Of a DNA stretch of 20,801 bases, positions 1 to 8,202 are shown one piece after another (the first letter of the stretch is position 1; each line of letters begins with the position of its first letter). Location: positions 1 through 20,801 of the forward strand of contig CALDLG010000160.1 in NCBI GenBank assembly GCA_937910785.1, written 5' to 3'. The position numbers and the translations under genes were made by a program. This DNA is from an uncultured Lachnospiraceae bacterium (GTDB lineage: Bacteria; Bacillota; Clostridia; Lachnospirales; Lachnospiraceae). The notes under the pieces were generated by a model that saw nothing but the letters and a program-made list of their open reading frames with translations, ran no database searches and was not told where the DNA came from.

Positions 1-2063
1 TGGAGAGCGGAAAAATGGAACTGGCGGAGGAAAATTACAATATTACTTCCACCATCACCGATATCATCAATATGGCCCTGACCCTGGAAAATGGCAGGAG
101 AATTGAAATGATCGTGGATTGTGACGCGAACCTACCCAGCAGTCTTCTGGGAGATGAACAGAAGCTGCGGCGTATCATCCTGAATTTGCTGGAGAATGCG
201 ATTAAATTTACGAAGGAAGGCGGCGTTATCTTCCGGATTGGCGGCAGGAAAGAGGAATATGGCATCAATCTGTCGGTCAGTATCCGGGATTCCGGAATCG
301 GTATGGAGCAGGCTGAAATTGAGAAGGTCTTTGCAGGCGCAGGTCAGCTGGATGCCAGACGCAACAGGGAAGAAGGCGGAATCGGTCTGGGGCTGTCCAT
401 CGCGCAGGCGCTGGTACGGCGGATGGGAGGATTCATTGCGGTGGAAAGTCATCCCGGAACCGGAACGGAATTTTTGTTTACGATACCGCAGAAGGTGCTG
501 GATGAGACGCCGATCGTATCGATTCGGAACAGGGGGCATCTGTTTGCGGCCTGCTATATCAATATGGATAAATATCATTTTTCCGTCGTGCGGGAGGGAT
601 ATGAAAAATGTATCCGCCACATGGCGGAACAGTTCGGGATTATGTTTCGGATATGCCGGAACCTGCCGGAACTGAAACGGAGAATCGGGCATGAGAATTA
701 TTCCCATATTTTTATCGGCTGGGAGGAATACTGCGAGGACAGGGCGTTTTTTGAAAAGCTCTCGGAGGAGCTTACGGTCGTTCTGATTCTCGATTACGGG
801 CAGGAAAACCAGGTGGGAAGCGGAATGCTCAGGATCTATAAACCCTTTACGGTGTTGTCCATTGCGGCGGTGTTTAACGGACGAAAGGCACTGCGGAAGG
901 GAGAACTGCAGGCTGACACAAAACGTCGTTTTATCGCGCCGGAAGCGAAAGTGCTCGTAGTGGATGACAATGCCATGAATCTGAAAGTTATGGCAAGACT
1001 CCTTTTGCCTTACCGGATCAGGGTAACGATGGCGGGCAGCGGACAGGAAGCGCTTGCCAGGCTGGATACGATGGAATATGACTGTGTTTTTCTGGATCAT
1101 ATGATGCCGGAGATGGACGGGGTGGAAACGCTGCATCGAATCAGGAAGAAGCCGGGGGCTTATTTCCAGTCGCTTTCCGTCATCGCCTTTACGGCCAATG
1201 CGATCGGCGGGGCCAGGGAAATGTTTATGGAAGAAGGGTTTAACGATTTTATTGCCAAACCGATCGAGCTGAGTGTTCTGGAGCGTATGCTCCGCCGCTA
1301 TATTCCGGTACAGAAGCAGATCGCCGTCGAGGAAGATACGGGCAGTGGTTATGAGGAAGAAAGACCGCAGACGGTTCCTGAGACCGCCGGAGGGGCGGAT
1401 GCTTCCATGGCGGGAGATGTCCCGGAAAAAACGGATGAGGAGGCGCTGCATGATTTGAGCGGCGCAGGCATCAATATCGAACAGGGAATCGCTTATTGCG
1501 GTGACAGGGACGGATTTCAGGAGATCATCGGCATTTATTATGAAGAAGGACGGAAACGCTGCCTGCAGCTGGCGGAAAGCTTTCGGGAACGGGACTGGAA
1601 AAATTATGTCATTACGGTACATGCGCTGAAAAGCAATTCCAGGGGAATCGGGGCCAATGAACTTGCGGAGCTTGCCCTGCAGCTGGAAATGGCCGGAAAG
1701 GAAGACCGGGCGGAATATATTCTGGAGCATCATGGGGAAATGATGGAAAAATATGAACTGCTGTTAAAGCTGCTTGGAGAGAATGCATTCGTCAATCCCG
1801 AAAAGCCGCAGGCGGAGGTGAAGGAAATCCCGAAGCAGGTTCTTACGGAGCGGCTTATGACGCTTTGGGAGATGCTGGACAGCTATGAAAGCGAGGGACT
1901 GGAGGAATTGCTGATGCAGCTTGAAAGCAGCAGCTGTAACGGGGTTCTGCTGTCAGAGCCGATGGGAAGGATTCGGGAAAAGGTGGATGACTTTGATTTC
2001 CCCGGCGCGCTGGAGGCGCTGGAGGATTGGGAGAAAAATGCCGGAAGCGGTATCGTGTCATGA
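1..2063 (+). CDS. Hybrid sensor histidine kinase, C-terminal part (5' end outside window)
   Basis: The reading frame is open from base 3, so the start lies upstream. The first residues (ESGKMEL) match the end of a HisKA dimerisation domain. A HATPase domain follows (about 30-490), with N-box ENAIKFT, G1 DSGIGM and G2 GGIGLGLS. A stretch at about 530-890 has the size of a receiver but no recognisable acidic pocket, so it is probably a pseudo-receiver. A true receiver follows (about 945-1300), with LVVDDN, the phospho-acceptor Asp in FLDHMMPEMDG (codon 1095-1097) and the FIAKP lysine. After an acidic linker comes an Hpt domain with its phospho-His in VHALKSNSRG (codon 1620-1622), then a short helical tail. 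It should autophosphorylate and relay phosphate internally to the Hpt for delivery to a separate regulator. Its receiver resembles that of the next gene (FIAP-E/D-A-K/R-VLVVDDN), suggesting common descent. The receptor part is not visible. Confidence 0.93.
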   Translation, partial: ESGKMELAEENYNITSTITDIINMALTLENGRRIEMIVDCDANLPSSLLGDEQKLRRIILNLLENAIKFTKEGGVIFRIGGRKEEYGINLSVSIRDSGIGMEQAEIEKVFAGAGQLDARRNREEGGIGLGLSIAQALVRRMGGFIAVESHPGTGTEFLFTIPQKVLDETPIVSIRNRGHLFAACYINMDKYHFSVVREGYEKCIRHMAEQFGIMFRICRNLPELKRRIGHENYSHIFIGWEEYCEDRAFFEKLSEELTVVLILDYGQENQVGSGMLRIYKPFTVLSIAAVFNGRKALRKGELQADTKRRFIAPEAKVLVVDDNAMNLKVMARLLLPYRIRVTMAGSGQEALARLDTMEYDCVFLDHMMPEMDGVETLHRIRKKPGAYFQSLSVIAFTANAIGGAREMFMEEGFNDFIAKPIELSVLERMLRRYIPVQKQIAVEEDTGSGYEEERPQTVPETAGGADASMAGDVPEKTDEEALHDLSGAGINIEQGIAYCGDRDGFQEIIGIYYEEGRKRCLQLAESFRERDWKNYVITVHALKSNSRGIGANELAELALQLEMAGKEDRAEYILEHHGEMMEKYELLLKLLGENAFVNPEKPQAEVKEIPKQVLTERLMTLWEMLDSYESEGLEELLMQLESSSCNGVLLSEPMGRIREKVDDFDFPGALEALEDWEKNAGSGIVS

Positions 2064-2084
2064 TCGGAAGGGGCGGATATCATC

Positions 2085-4778
2085 ATGAAGAAAATACATA
2101 AATTTTTTCAGAAATTGTTAGACGGCCGGCTGGAGCTGCAGGAGCGGATTGTCAGGATGGTTCTCCTGATGGCCTTTGCGGCTTCCGTCATCAATATGGG
2201 ACGTGTTCTTTTCGGGTCCGCGCCGGATATCCTGCTTGCCGCGTTTGGAATCATGTGCTGTGTTACGGGACTGGCGCTCTGGCTTGCCGTGGAACGGAAG
2301 ATGATCAGGCAGGCGTCCTGGATGCTGATTATCGTATCCAATCTGATTCTGTTTCCGACCGTTTTTATCATGAGCAGCGGTACGGAGGGCGGTACGCCCG
2401 TATGGCTGGTGTTAGAGCTTGTATATATCTTTCTGATATTTAAGGGAAAAGATTTCTTCATTGCCTTTGTTCTTTCCATGGCCTCCTTTCTCGCAGCCTA
2501 TGTCATTGCCTATCATTTTCCGGAACTGATGCCTGTGCCGGCAAGCCGGCTGTACAGCTATACCGATTCCTATATGACGATCATCTGCGTAAGCTGCTTT
2601 ATCGGACTGCTTTTGAAGGTGCAGACGATGACTTATGACAGAGAACGGCGGCGTGCCGAAGAGCAGAAGGAAGAGATCGAGCAGATCGCCCGTTCCAAGG
2701 ATGCATTTTTTGCCAATATGAGCCATGAGATCCGTACGCCGATCAATACGATCATCGGCCTGAACGAGATGATTCTGCGGGAAGATATTTCCGATGAGAT
2801 AGCCGAAAATGCGGTCAATATCCAGAACGCCAGCAAAATGCTTCTGACGATCATCAATGATATATTGGATTTGTCCAGGCTGGAATCGGGCAAGATGGAA
2901 ATCGTGCCCGCCCGGTATGCGGTCAGTTCCATGTTCAGCGATCTGGTCAATCTGATCTGGATTCGGGCCCATCAGAAGGAACTGGAGTTCAAGGTCGATA
3001 TCGATTCCGAAATTCCGTCCATGCTGTTTGGCGATGAAGTCCGGATCAAGCAGGTCATCACCAACATGCTGACCAATGCGGTCAAATATACGGAAAAGGG
3101 TTCCGTCACGCTTACGGCGAAAGGAGAGAGGGTTGCCGCGGACGAAATCCTGCTGCGGATTTCCGTGGCCGATACGGGAATGGGAATCCGGAAGGAAAAT
3201 CTGGACAGCCTTTTCGGGTCCTTCAAGCGGATGGATGAAAGAGACAATCGCAATATCGAAGGTACGGGGCTGGGACTGAATATTTCCAGACAGCTGATCG
3301 AGATGATGGGCGGAAAGATTTCCGTAGACAGCGTCTATCATAAGGGCTCTGTCTTTACCATCGAGGTGAAGCAGAAGATCGTCAACGTAAGGCCCATCGG
3401 CGCCATTAATTTTGCGGTGCAGAAACAGATGAACCGGCGTGTGCGGTACAGACAGAGCTTTATCGCGCCGGATGCAAGAGTGCTTGTGGTGGACGATAAC
3501 GATATGAACCGTATGGTGGCGCAGAAGCTGCTGCGCGGGACGAAGGTTCAGGTGGATACGGCGGAGAGCGGCAGGGAATGTCTGAAAAAGACGTCGGAGA
3601 ATTTCTATCATGTGATTCTGATGGATCATATGATGCCGGAGATGGACGGAGAGGAAACGCTGCGTGCCGTACGGGCCCAGAACAGAGGTTTCTGCCAGAA
3701 AACCCCTGTCGTTGCGCTGACGGCCAATGTTATGACGAACGCGGAGCAGGTTTACCAGAATATGGGCTTTGACGGTTATCTTGCCAAGCCTGTCAACTCG
3801 TCTCTGTTAGAGGCCAGCCTGTTGAAATATCTGCCGCAGGAGCTGATTGAGTATACCGGGGAAGAGGAGAATGCCGGAGAGGAGACGGAAGGCGCGGTCA
3901 GCCAGATCACCGGTATCCGCAAGCGCAGGGTTGCCATTACCGCGGACTGCATCTGTGACCTGCCGAAGGAGCTGCTCGAAAAATATCAGATTCGCCTGAT
4001 GTACTGCTATGTGCATACGAAAGAAGGCAGGTTCTGCGATCTGTCAGAAGTCTCTTCGGATGCGCTGCTTTCTTATCTGCAGGAAGAGGGCAGTAACGTC
4101 CGCACCTCTACGGCGGAGCCGTCGGCCTATGAGTATTTCTTCGCGAATGAGCTTCAAAAGGCAGAACAGGTGATTCATATTACGGCGGCAGTGGCGCTCA
4201 GCGGGGCTTATCCGAATGCGATGCAGGCGAGCAAAAGCTTTGATAATGTGACGGTGGTGGATTCCAATCATATCAGCAGCGGATACGGACTGATGGTATT
4301 ATATGCGGCAAGACTGGCGGAGTCGGGAAAGAGTGTGGCGGAGATCTGCAATGCGCTGGAACAGTTTCAGGCCAATATCTGCTCCAATTTCCTTGTGCCG
4401 GATACGGAAACCCTGTATCGAAACGGCAGGGTAGGGGGCTTTGTGCATAAGCTCTGTAAGGGGCTGAATCTGCATCCCGTGCTTCATATGAGCCAGAACC
4501 GGCTGTGTCTGTGGAGGCTTGAGGCGGGCAGTTTACAGCGGGCAGGGAGCCGTTACATCAGACAGATTCTGCATCACCCGCAGCAGGTCGATACCCGGAT
4601 TGCGTTTCTGACATATGCGGGATGTACGGTGCAGCAGCTGAATGAAATCCTGTCGGAAGTGGATAAATATGTAAAGTTTGAAAAGATCATTCCGCAGAAG
4701 GCTTCCGCCACGGTGTCCGGCAACTGCGGCGCAGGCGTTTTCGGTCTGATGTTTATCCGGAAAAAGGAGAAGGAATAA
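2085..4778 (+). CDS. Membrane hybrid histidine kinase with C-terminal DegV/FakB-type domain
   Basis: 897 residues. About six membrane segments fill residues 15-180, with little outside the membrane, so the input is probably membrane-borne. A HisKA domain follows with phospho-His 214 (FANMSHEIRTP), then a HATPase domain (NMLTNAVKYT, DTGMGI, GTGLGLNIS), then a receiver with Asp 514 (LMDHMMPEMDG) and the LAKP lysine. From about residue 613 to the end is a full-length DegV domain: ITADCICDLP, RTSTAEPSAY, AVALSGAYPN, VVDSNHISSGYGL and ETLYRNGRVGG match the blocks of the family in order. DegV proteins (FakB) bind a single fatty acid and present it to the kinase FakA. Here the domain probably senses fatty acid and modulates kinase or receiver. 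There is no Hpt domain, so phosphotransfer may use the Hpt of the upstream kinase. The start is ATG 2085, 21 bp after the previous stop, with AAGGGG at 2068-2073. The two genes are probably co-transcribed. Confidence 0.93.
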   Translation: MKKIHKFFQKLLDGRLELQERIVRMVLLMAFAASVINMGRVLFGSAPDILLAAFGIMCCVTGLALWLAVERKMIRQASWMLIIVSNLILFPTVFIMSSGTEGGTPVWLVLELVYIFLIFKGKDFFIAFVLSMASFLAAYVIAYHFPELMPVPASRLYSYTDSYMTIICVSCFIGLLLKVQTMTYDRERRRAEEQKEEIEQIARSKDAFFANMSHEIRTPINTIIGLNEMILREDISDEIAENAVNIQNASKMLLTIINDILDLSRLESGKMEIVPARYAVSSMFSDLVNLIWIRAHQKELEFKVDIDSEIPSMLFGDEVRIKQVITNMLTNAVKYTEKGSVTLTAKGERVAADEILLRISVADTGMGIRKENLDSLFGSFKRMDERDNRNIEGTGLGLNISRQLIEMMGGKISVDSVYHKGSVFTIEVKQKIVNVRPIGAINFAVQKQMNRRVRYRQSFIAPDARVLVVDDNDMNRMVAQKLLRGTKVQVDTAESGRECLKKTSENFYHVILMDHMMPEMDGEETLRAVRAQNRGFCQKTPVVALTANVMTNAEQVYQNMGFDGYLAKPVNSSLLEASLLKYLPQELIEYTGEEENAGEETEGAVSQITGIRKRRVAITADCICDLPKELLEKYQIRLMYCYVHTKEGRFCDLSEVSSDALLSYLQEEGSNVRTSTAEPSAYEYFFANELQKAEQVIHITAAVALSGAYPNAMQASKSFDNVTVVDSNHISSGYGLMVLYAARLAESGKSVAEICNALEQFQANICSNFLVPDTETLYRNGRVGGFVHKLCKGLNLHPVLHMSQNRLCLWRLEAGSLQRAGSRYIRQILHHPQQVDTRIAFLTYAGCTVQQLNEILSEVDKYVKFEKIIPQKASATVSGNCGAGVFGLMFIRKKEKE

Positions 4779-4780
4779 AT

Positions 4781-4809
4781 TTGTATCCGGCAGGGTTTTA
4801 TGTTAAAAT
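4781..4809 (+). promoter_or_regulatory. Candidate sigma-A promoter for the REC-synthetase gene
   Basis: TTGTAT (4781-4786) and TAAAAT (4804-4809) are exactly 17 bp apart, and the -10 is preceded by TG one base upstream (TGTTAAAAT), an extended -10. The -35 matches consensus at only three positions. The predicted transcript would start near 4816, just before the start codon at 4849. The response regulator could therefore be made separately from the two kinases. Confidence 0.55.
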
Positions 4810-4848
4810 AATATTGTGATCCGACGAAAGAGAAAATGGGGGATTCTT

Positions 4849-5922
4849 ATGCAGGGGAGGATATTGGTGGTAGATGACGTGGAGGTAAACCGCGAATTAC
4901 TGCACAATATGCTGAAAGATGATTATGTGGTTGAAATGGCCGGGAACGGGGAAGAGGCAATGCAGAAACTGCTGCGGCACAAAGAGGACATCGCGGCGAT
5001 TCTTCTGGATCTGCAGATGCCCGGCAAGGACGGTTTTGCGGTGATTCGCGAGATTAAAGAGAAGGGGTGGCTGGACAGGATTCCGGTGCTGATCATCAGC
5101 AGTGAGCGTGCTGTGGATGTGGAGAACCGATGCCTGAGCATGGGCGTTTCGGATTTTATCCATAAGCCCTTTGAGGCATCCACAGTCAAGAACAGGGTAA
5201 AGAATACCGTAGAGCTGTTTGCCTGGAAGAACCGGCTGGAACAGGAAGTGGAGCGGCAGACAGAGACTTTGAAACAGCAGTCCCAGATCATAAAGCGGCA
5301 GGCCGAGCAGCTGAAGGGGGCGGAAGCGTTTCATACACTGATGATGCAGTACCGGTGTGCCATTATGGAAGTCGAGACGAAGCTGAAGGTGTTGAATGAG
5401 GCTTTTTCCCGCGAATACAAAAGAAATCCGTTTGAGTCCATCAAGAGCAGGTTGAAAACATATGACAGCATTTATGAGAAGCTCAGACGGAAAGGATACC
5501 CGGTTACATTAGAAAATATTGAGGAACATCTGGCGGATGTGGCCGGGGTGCGCGTGATCTGTTCTTTTCCGGATGATATTTACCGTCTTGCCCGGCTGTT
5601 AATCAATCAGGACGATATCATTTTGTTAAAACAGAAGGATTATATTAAAAATCCAAAAGAGAACGGTTATCGGAGCCTTCACCTGATTATCAGCATTCCG
5701 ATCTTTTTATCCAACGAGAAAAAATTCAGGAAGGTTGAGGTACAGTTTCGTACGATTGCGATGGACTTCTGGGCGAGTCTGGAACATAAGTTAAAATATA
5801 AAAAATATGTGGAAAATGCGGAAGAGATCGTGGAGCAGTTAAGGATCTGCGCGGATTCCATAGAGATACTGGATTATCAGATGCAGGATATCCGTGATAA
5901 AATCGACCGACATTCGGACTGA
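4849..5922 (+). CDS. Response regulator with (p)ppGpp synthetase output domain (REC-RelA/SpoT fusion)
   Basis: 357 residues. An N-terminal receiver (1-120) has acidic residues D9/D10, phospho-acceptor D54 (LLDLQMPGKDG) and K106. A charged coiled coil (about 123-165) links it to a RelA/SpoT-type synthetase domain (about 175-335). Synthetase marks include RLKTYDSIYEKLRRKG, the conserved Asp 230 in DVAGVRVIC, KDYIKNPKENGYRSLH (264-278, Tyr 274 for base stacking) and Glu 297 in VEVQFRT. The layout resembles small alarmone synthetases of the RelQ/RelP kind. No HD hydrolase, TGS or ACT domain is present, so it should only make (p)ppGpp from ATP and GDP or GTP. Phosphorylation at D54 probably switches synthesis through the coiled coil; the direction is unknown. 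A GTG at 4816 would add 11 residues, but it lies at the predicted transcription start and lacks a ribosome binding site. ATG 4849 has GGGGG six bases upstream. Confidence 0.9.
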   Translation: MQGRILVVDDVEVNRELLHNMLKDDYVVEMAGNGEEAMQKLLRHKEDIAAILLDLQMPGKDGFAVIREIKEKGWLDRIPVLIISSERAVDVENRCLSMGVSDFIHKPFEASTVKNRVKNTVELFAWKNRLEQEVERQTETLKQQSQIIKRQAEQLKGAEAFHTLMMQYRCAIMEVETKLKVLNEAFSREYKRNPFESIKSRLKTYDSIYEKLRRKGYPVTLENIEEHLADVAGVRVICSFPDDIYRLARLLINQDDIILLKQKDYIKNPKENGYRSLHLIISIPIFLSNEKKFRKVEVQFRTIAMDFWASLEHKLKYKKYVENAEEIVEQLRICADSIEILDYQMQDIRDKIDRHSD

Positions 5923-5956
5923 AAAGAAAGGCTTGATTGAGAGAATGATATTTTTT

Positions 5957-5964
5957 GGAGGGAG
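5957..5964 (+). promoter_or_regulatory. Ribosome binding site that fixes the GTG start of glgX
   Basis: GGAGGGAG lies 7 bases before GTG 5972. In-frame ATG codons at 5894 and 5945 lie upstream of this site and lack a comparable one. The first of them would also overlap the preceding gene. The GTG is therefore the best start. Confidence 0.75.
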
Positions 5965-5971
5965 AAAAAAA

Positions 5972-8083
5972 GTGGATACGAAAAAAATCGGACCGCAGCG
6001 GGGTGTGAAGCTACAGCCGCTCGACATCATTGACGGATTTAAGGTCCGTCCAGGATTTTACAACAGGGATGGAGCGGCCGCGGCGTCTAACGGCGTCAGT
6101 TTTACCATTCACTCGTCCGGAGCGACGAGCTGCACGCTGCTCTTATTTAAGCCGCGGGAGAAGGAGCCGTTTGCGAGGCTGAAATATCCGGAGGCTTATC
6201 ATATCGGAAATACCTATTCCATGCTGGTATTTGATATTAAGATCGAAGAATTCGAGTATGCGTTTCAGCTGGACGGTCCCTACGATAAAGAGAAGGGACT
6301 GCTCTTTAATAAAGATAACGTGCTGTTAGATCCCTATGCGCGGGCGGTAACAGGACAGAAGGAATGGGGAGACCGTCCGGAAAGCGATGCCGGTTTTGTG
6401 TATCATGCGAGAGTGGTAGAGAACAACTTTGACTGGGGAAATGTCAGACAGCTGGAGCTTCCGATGGAGGATCTGGTCATTTATGAACTGCATGTGCGGG
6501 GATATACGAAGGATGCTTCCTCCGGGGTATCGGCCAGGGGAACCTATGAGGGACTGCGGCAGAAAATTCCCTATCTGAAGGATCTTGGCATCAATGCTGT
6601 GGAGCTGATGCCGATCTTTGAATTCGACGAAATGGAGAGCGCAAGAATTGTGGACGGCGAACAGCTGTATAATTACTGGGGCTATAATACGGTCTGCTTT
6701 TTTGCGCCGAATACGAGCTACAGTTCCGTCGTGGAGCACAATCATGAAGGCGAGGAATTAAAGCGGCTGATTTATGAACTGAAGGAAAACGGAATCGAGG
6801 TTATTCTGGATGTGGTATTTAACCATACTGCGGAAGGAAACGAGGACGGTCCGAGCTTTTCCTTTAAAGGGATCGATAATAATATTTACTATATTCTGAC
6901 GCCGGGAGGCGGATACTATAACTTCAGCGGGTGCGGAAATGTCTTAAACTGCAATCATCCGACGACGAGACGGTTTATCATCGATTGTCTGCGTTTCTGG
7001 GTGACAGAGTACCGGGTGGATGGTTTTCGGTTTGATCTGGCTTCTATTCTGTCCAGAGACTGGAACGGCGCGCCGATGGCGGAGCCGCCCATTCTGCATG
7101 AGATCGCCTGCGACGCGATTCTTGGAAAGGTGAAGCTGATTGCGGAGGCATGGGATGCGGCCGGGCTTTATCAGGTAGGAAATTTTCCGGCTTTCAGCCG
7201 CTGGTCCGAGTGGAACGGAAGATATCGTGACGATATGCGACGTTTTCTGAAGGGCGATGCGGGGCTGGCAGGAACCGCGATCACCAGAATTACGGGCTCC
7301 AGCGATCTGTATGATCCGTCCACAAGGGGGGAGGACGCTTCGGTGAATTTCATCACCTGTCATGACGGGTTTACGCTGTATGATCTGTATTCCTATAATG
7401 TCAAGCATAATGAGAAAAACGGATGGAACAATACGGACGGAGATAATAACGGCAACAGCTGGAACTGCGGTGTGGAAGGACAGACGGATGATCCGCAGAT
7501 CGAGACGCTGCGCCGCCGTATGGTGAAGAACGCCTTCGCCACGCTGATGTGCAGCCGGGGACCGGCCATGTTTTACGCCGGGGACGAGTTCTGCAACACA
7601 CAGTTCGGAAACAATAACGCCTATTGTCAGGATAATATCATTTCCTGGCTGGACTGGAACAGACTGGAAGAATACCGCGAGATCCATGACTTTTTCCGGT
7701 ATATGATCGCGTTCCGGAAAGAGCACGCAATCCTGCGGAAGCCGACCAGGCAGGCATCCTGCGGCCTGCCGGCGATCAGTATTCACAACGGCTACCCGTT
7801 TAACAACCGGACGGACTATACCAGCAGACTGATCGGCGTCATGTATGCGGGAAGAGATGAGAAGGACACGAAGGACGATATTATTTTCTATGGAATGAAC
7901 GCCTACTGGGAGCCTCTCAACATGCAGCTTCCGGAGCTTCCATGCGGCAGGAAATGGAAGGTGTGTGTCAATACGTTCCTTCCTTATACGGACGGACTTG
8001 AGCCGGAGAAACAGATGGATTATACGCATAACAATAACCTTCGGATTGAACCCCGCACCGTGGTGATTCTGACCGCGGAATGA
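5972..8083 (+). CDS. glgX: Glycogen debranching enzyme (isoamylase type, GH13)
   Basis: 703 residues, the normal length for GlgX/isoamylase-type GH13 enzymes, which cleave alpha-1,6 branches of glycogen or limit dextrins in the cytoplasm. An N-terminal CBM48-like sandwich covers about residues 15-120 (FTIHSSGATSCTLLLF, AFQLDGPYD). The catalytic barrel follows, with DVVFNHTAEG, the nucleophile Asp 355 in DGFRFDLAS, the acid/base Glu 392 in LIAEAWD and the transition-state pair H467-D468 in TCHDGFTLYDL. A C-terminal beta domain ends the protein. No signal peptide is seen. It starts 49 bp after the REC-synthetase gene with no visible terminator between, so the two may share a transcript and glycogen breakdown may be co-expressed with alarmone signalling. 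A pullulanase-like specificity cannot be excluded from sequence alone. Confidence 0.92.
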   Translation: MDTKKIGPQRGVKLQPLDIIDGFKVRPGFYNRDGAAAASNGVSFTIHSSGATSCTLLLFKPREKEPFARLKYPEAYHIGNTYSMLVFDIKIEEFEYAFQLDGPYDKEKGLLFNKDNVLLDPYARAVTGQKEWGDRPESDAGFVYHARVVENNFDWGNVRQLELPMEDLVIYELHVRGYTKDASSGVSARGTYEGLRQKIPYLKDLGINAVELMPIFEFDEMESARIVDGEQLYNYWGYNTVCFFAPNTSYSSVVEHNHEGEELKRLIYELKENGIEVILDVVFNHTAEGNEDGPSFSFKGIDNNIYYILTPGGGYYNFSGCGNVLNCNHPTTRRFIIDCLRFWVTEYRVDGFRFDLASILSRDWNGAPMAEPPILHEIACDAILGKVKLIAEAWDAAGLYQVGNFPAFSRWSEWNGRYRDDMRRFLKGDAGLAGTAITRITGSSDLYDPSTRGEDASVNFITCHDGFTLYDLYSYNVKHNEKNGWNNTDGDNNGNSWNCGVEGQTDDPQIETLRRRMVKNAFATLMCSRGPAMFYAGDEFCNTQFGNNNAYCQDNIISWLDWNRLEEYREIHDFFRYMIAFRKEHAILRKPTRQASCGLPAISIHNGYPFNNRTDYTSRLIGVMYAGRDEKDTKDDIIFYGMNAYWEPLNMQLPELPCGRKWKVCVNTFLPYTDGLEPEKQMDYTHNNNLRIEPRTVVILTAE

Positions 8084-8157
8084 GGAAGATTTTTCCGATG
8101 TTAAAAAATTGCTAAAAAGGATAAGAATATACGATTTTCTTTGTGGAATATATCCTA

Positions 8158-8163
8158 TATAAT
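8158..8163 (+). promoter_or_regulatory. Candidate -10 box upstream of the TRAP operon
   Basis: A perfect TATAAT lies in an A/T-rich gap of 119 bp between glgX and dctP. No good -35 is present; the hexamer 17 bp upstream is TTTTCT (8135-8140), so an activator may be needed. The AraC-type regulator encoded downstream is a candidate. A strong ribosome binding site, AGGGAGG (8186-8192), precedes the dctP start by 10 bases. Confidence 0.45.
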
Positions 8164-8202
8164 GAGAATATATCAACATACCACAAGGGAGGTAGAAAAA
8201 GA

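Noticed and set aside
132..1733. 533-residue open frame on the minus strand
   Set aside because: It lies wholly antisense to a well-supported kinase, has no domain-like sequence and no convincing ribosome site; it follows from the codon bias of the + gene.
2412..3629. 405-residue open frame on the minus strand
   Set aside because: Antisense shadow of the DegV-fused kinase; composition rich in His, Arg and Gln, as expected for a shadow.
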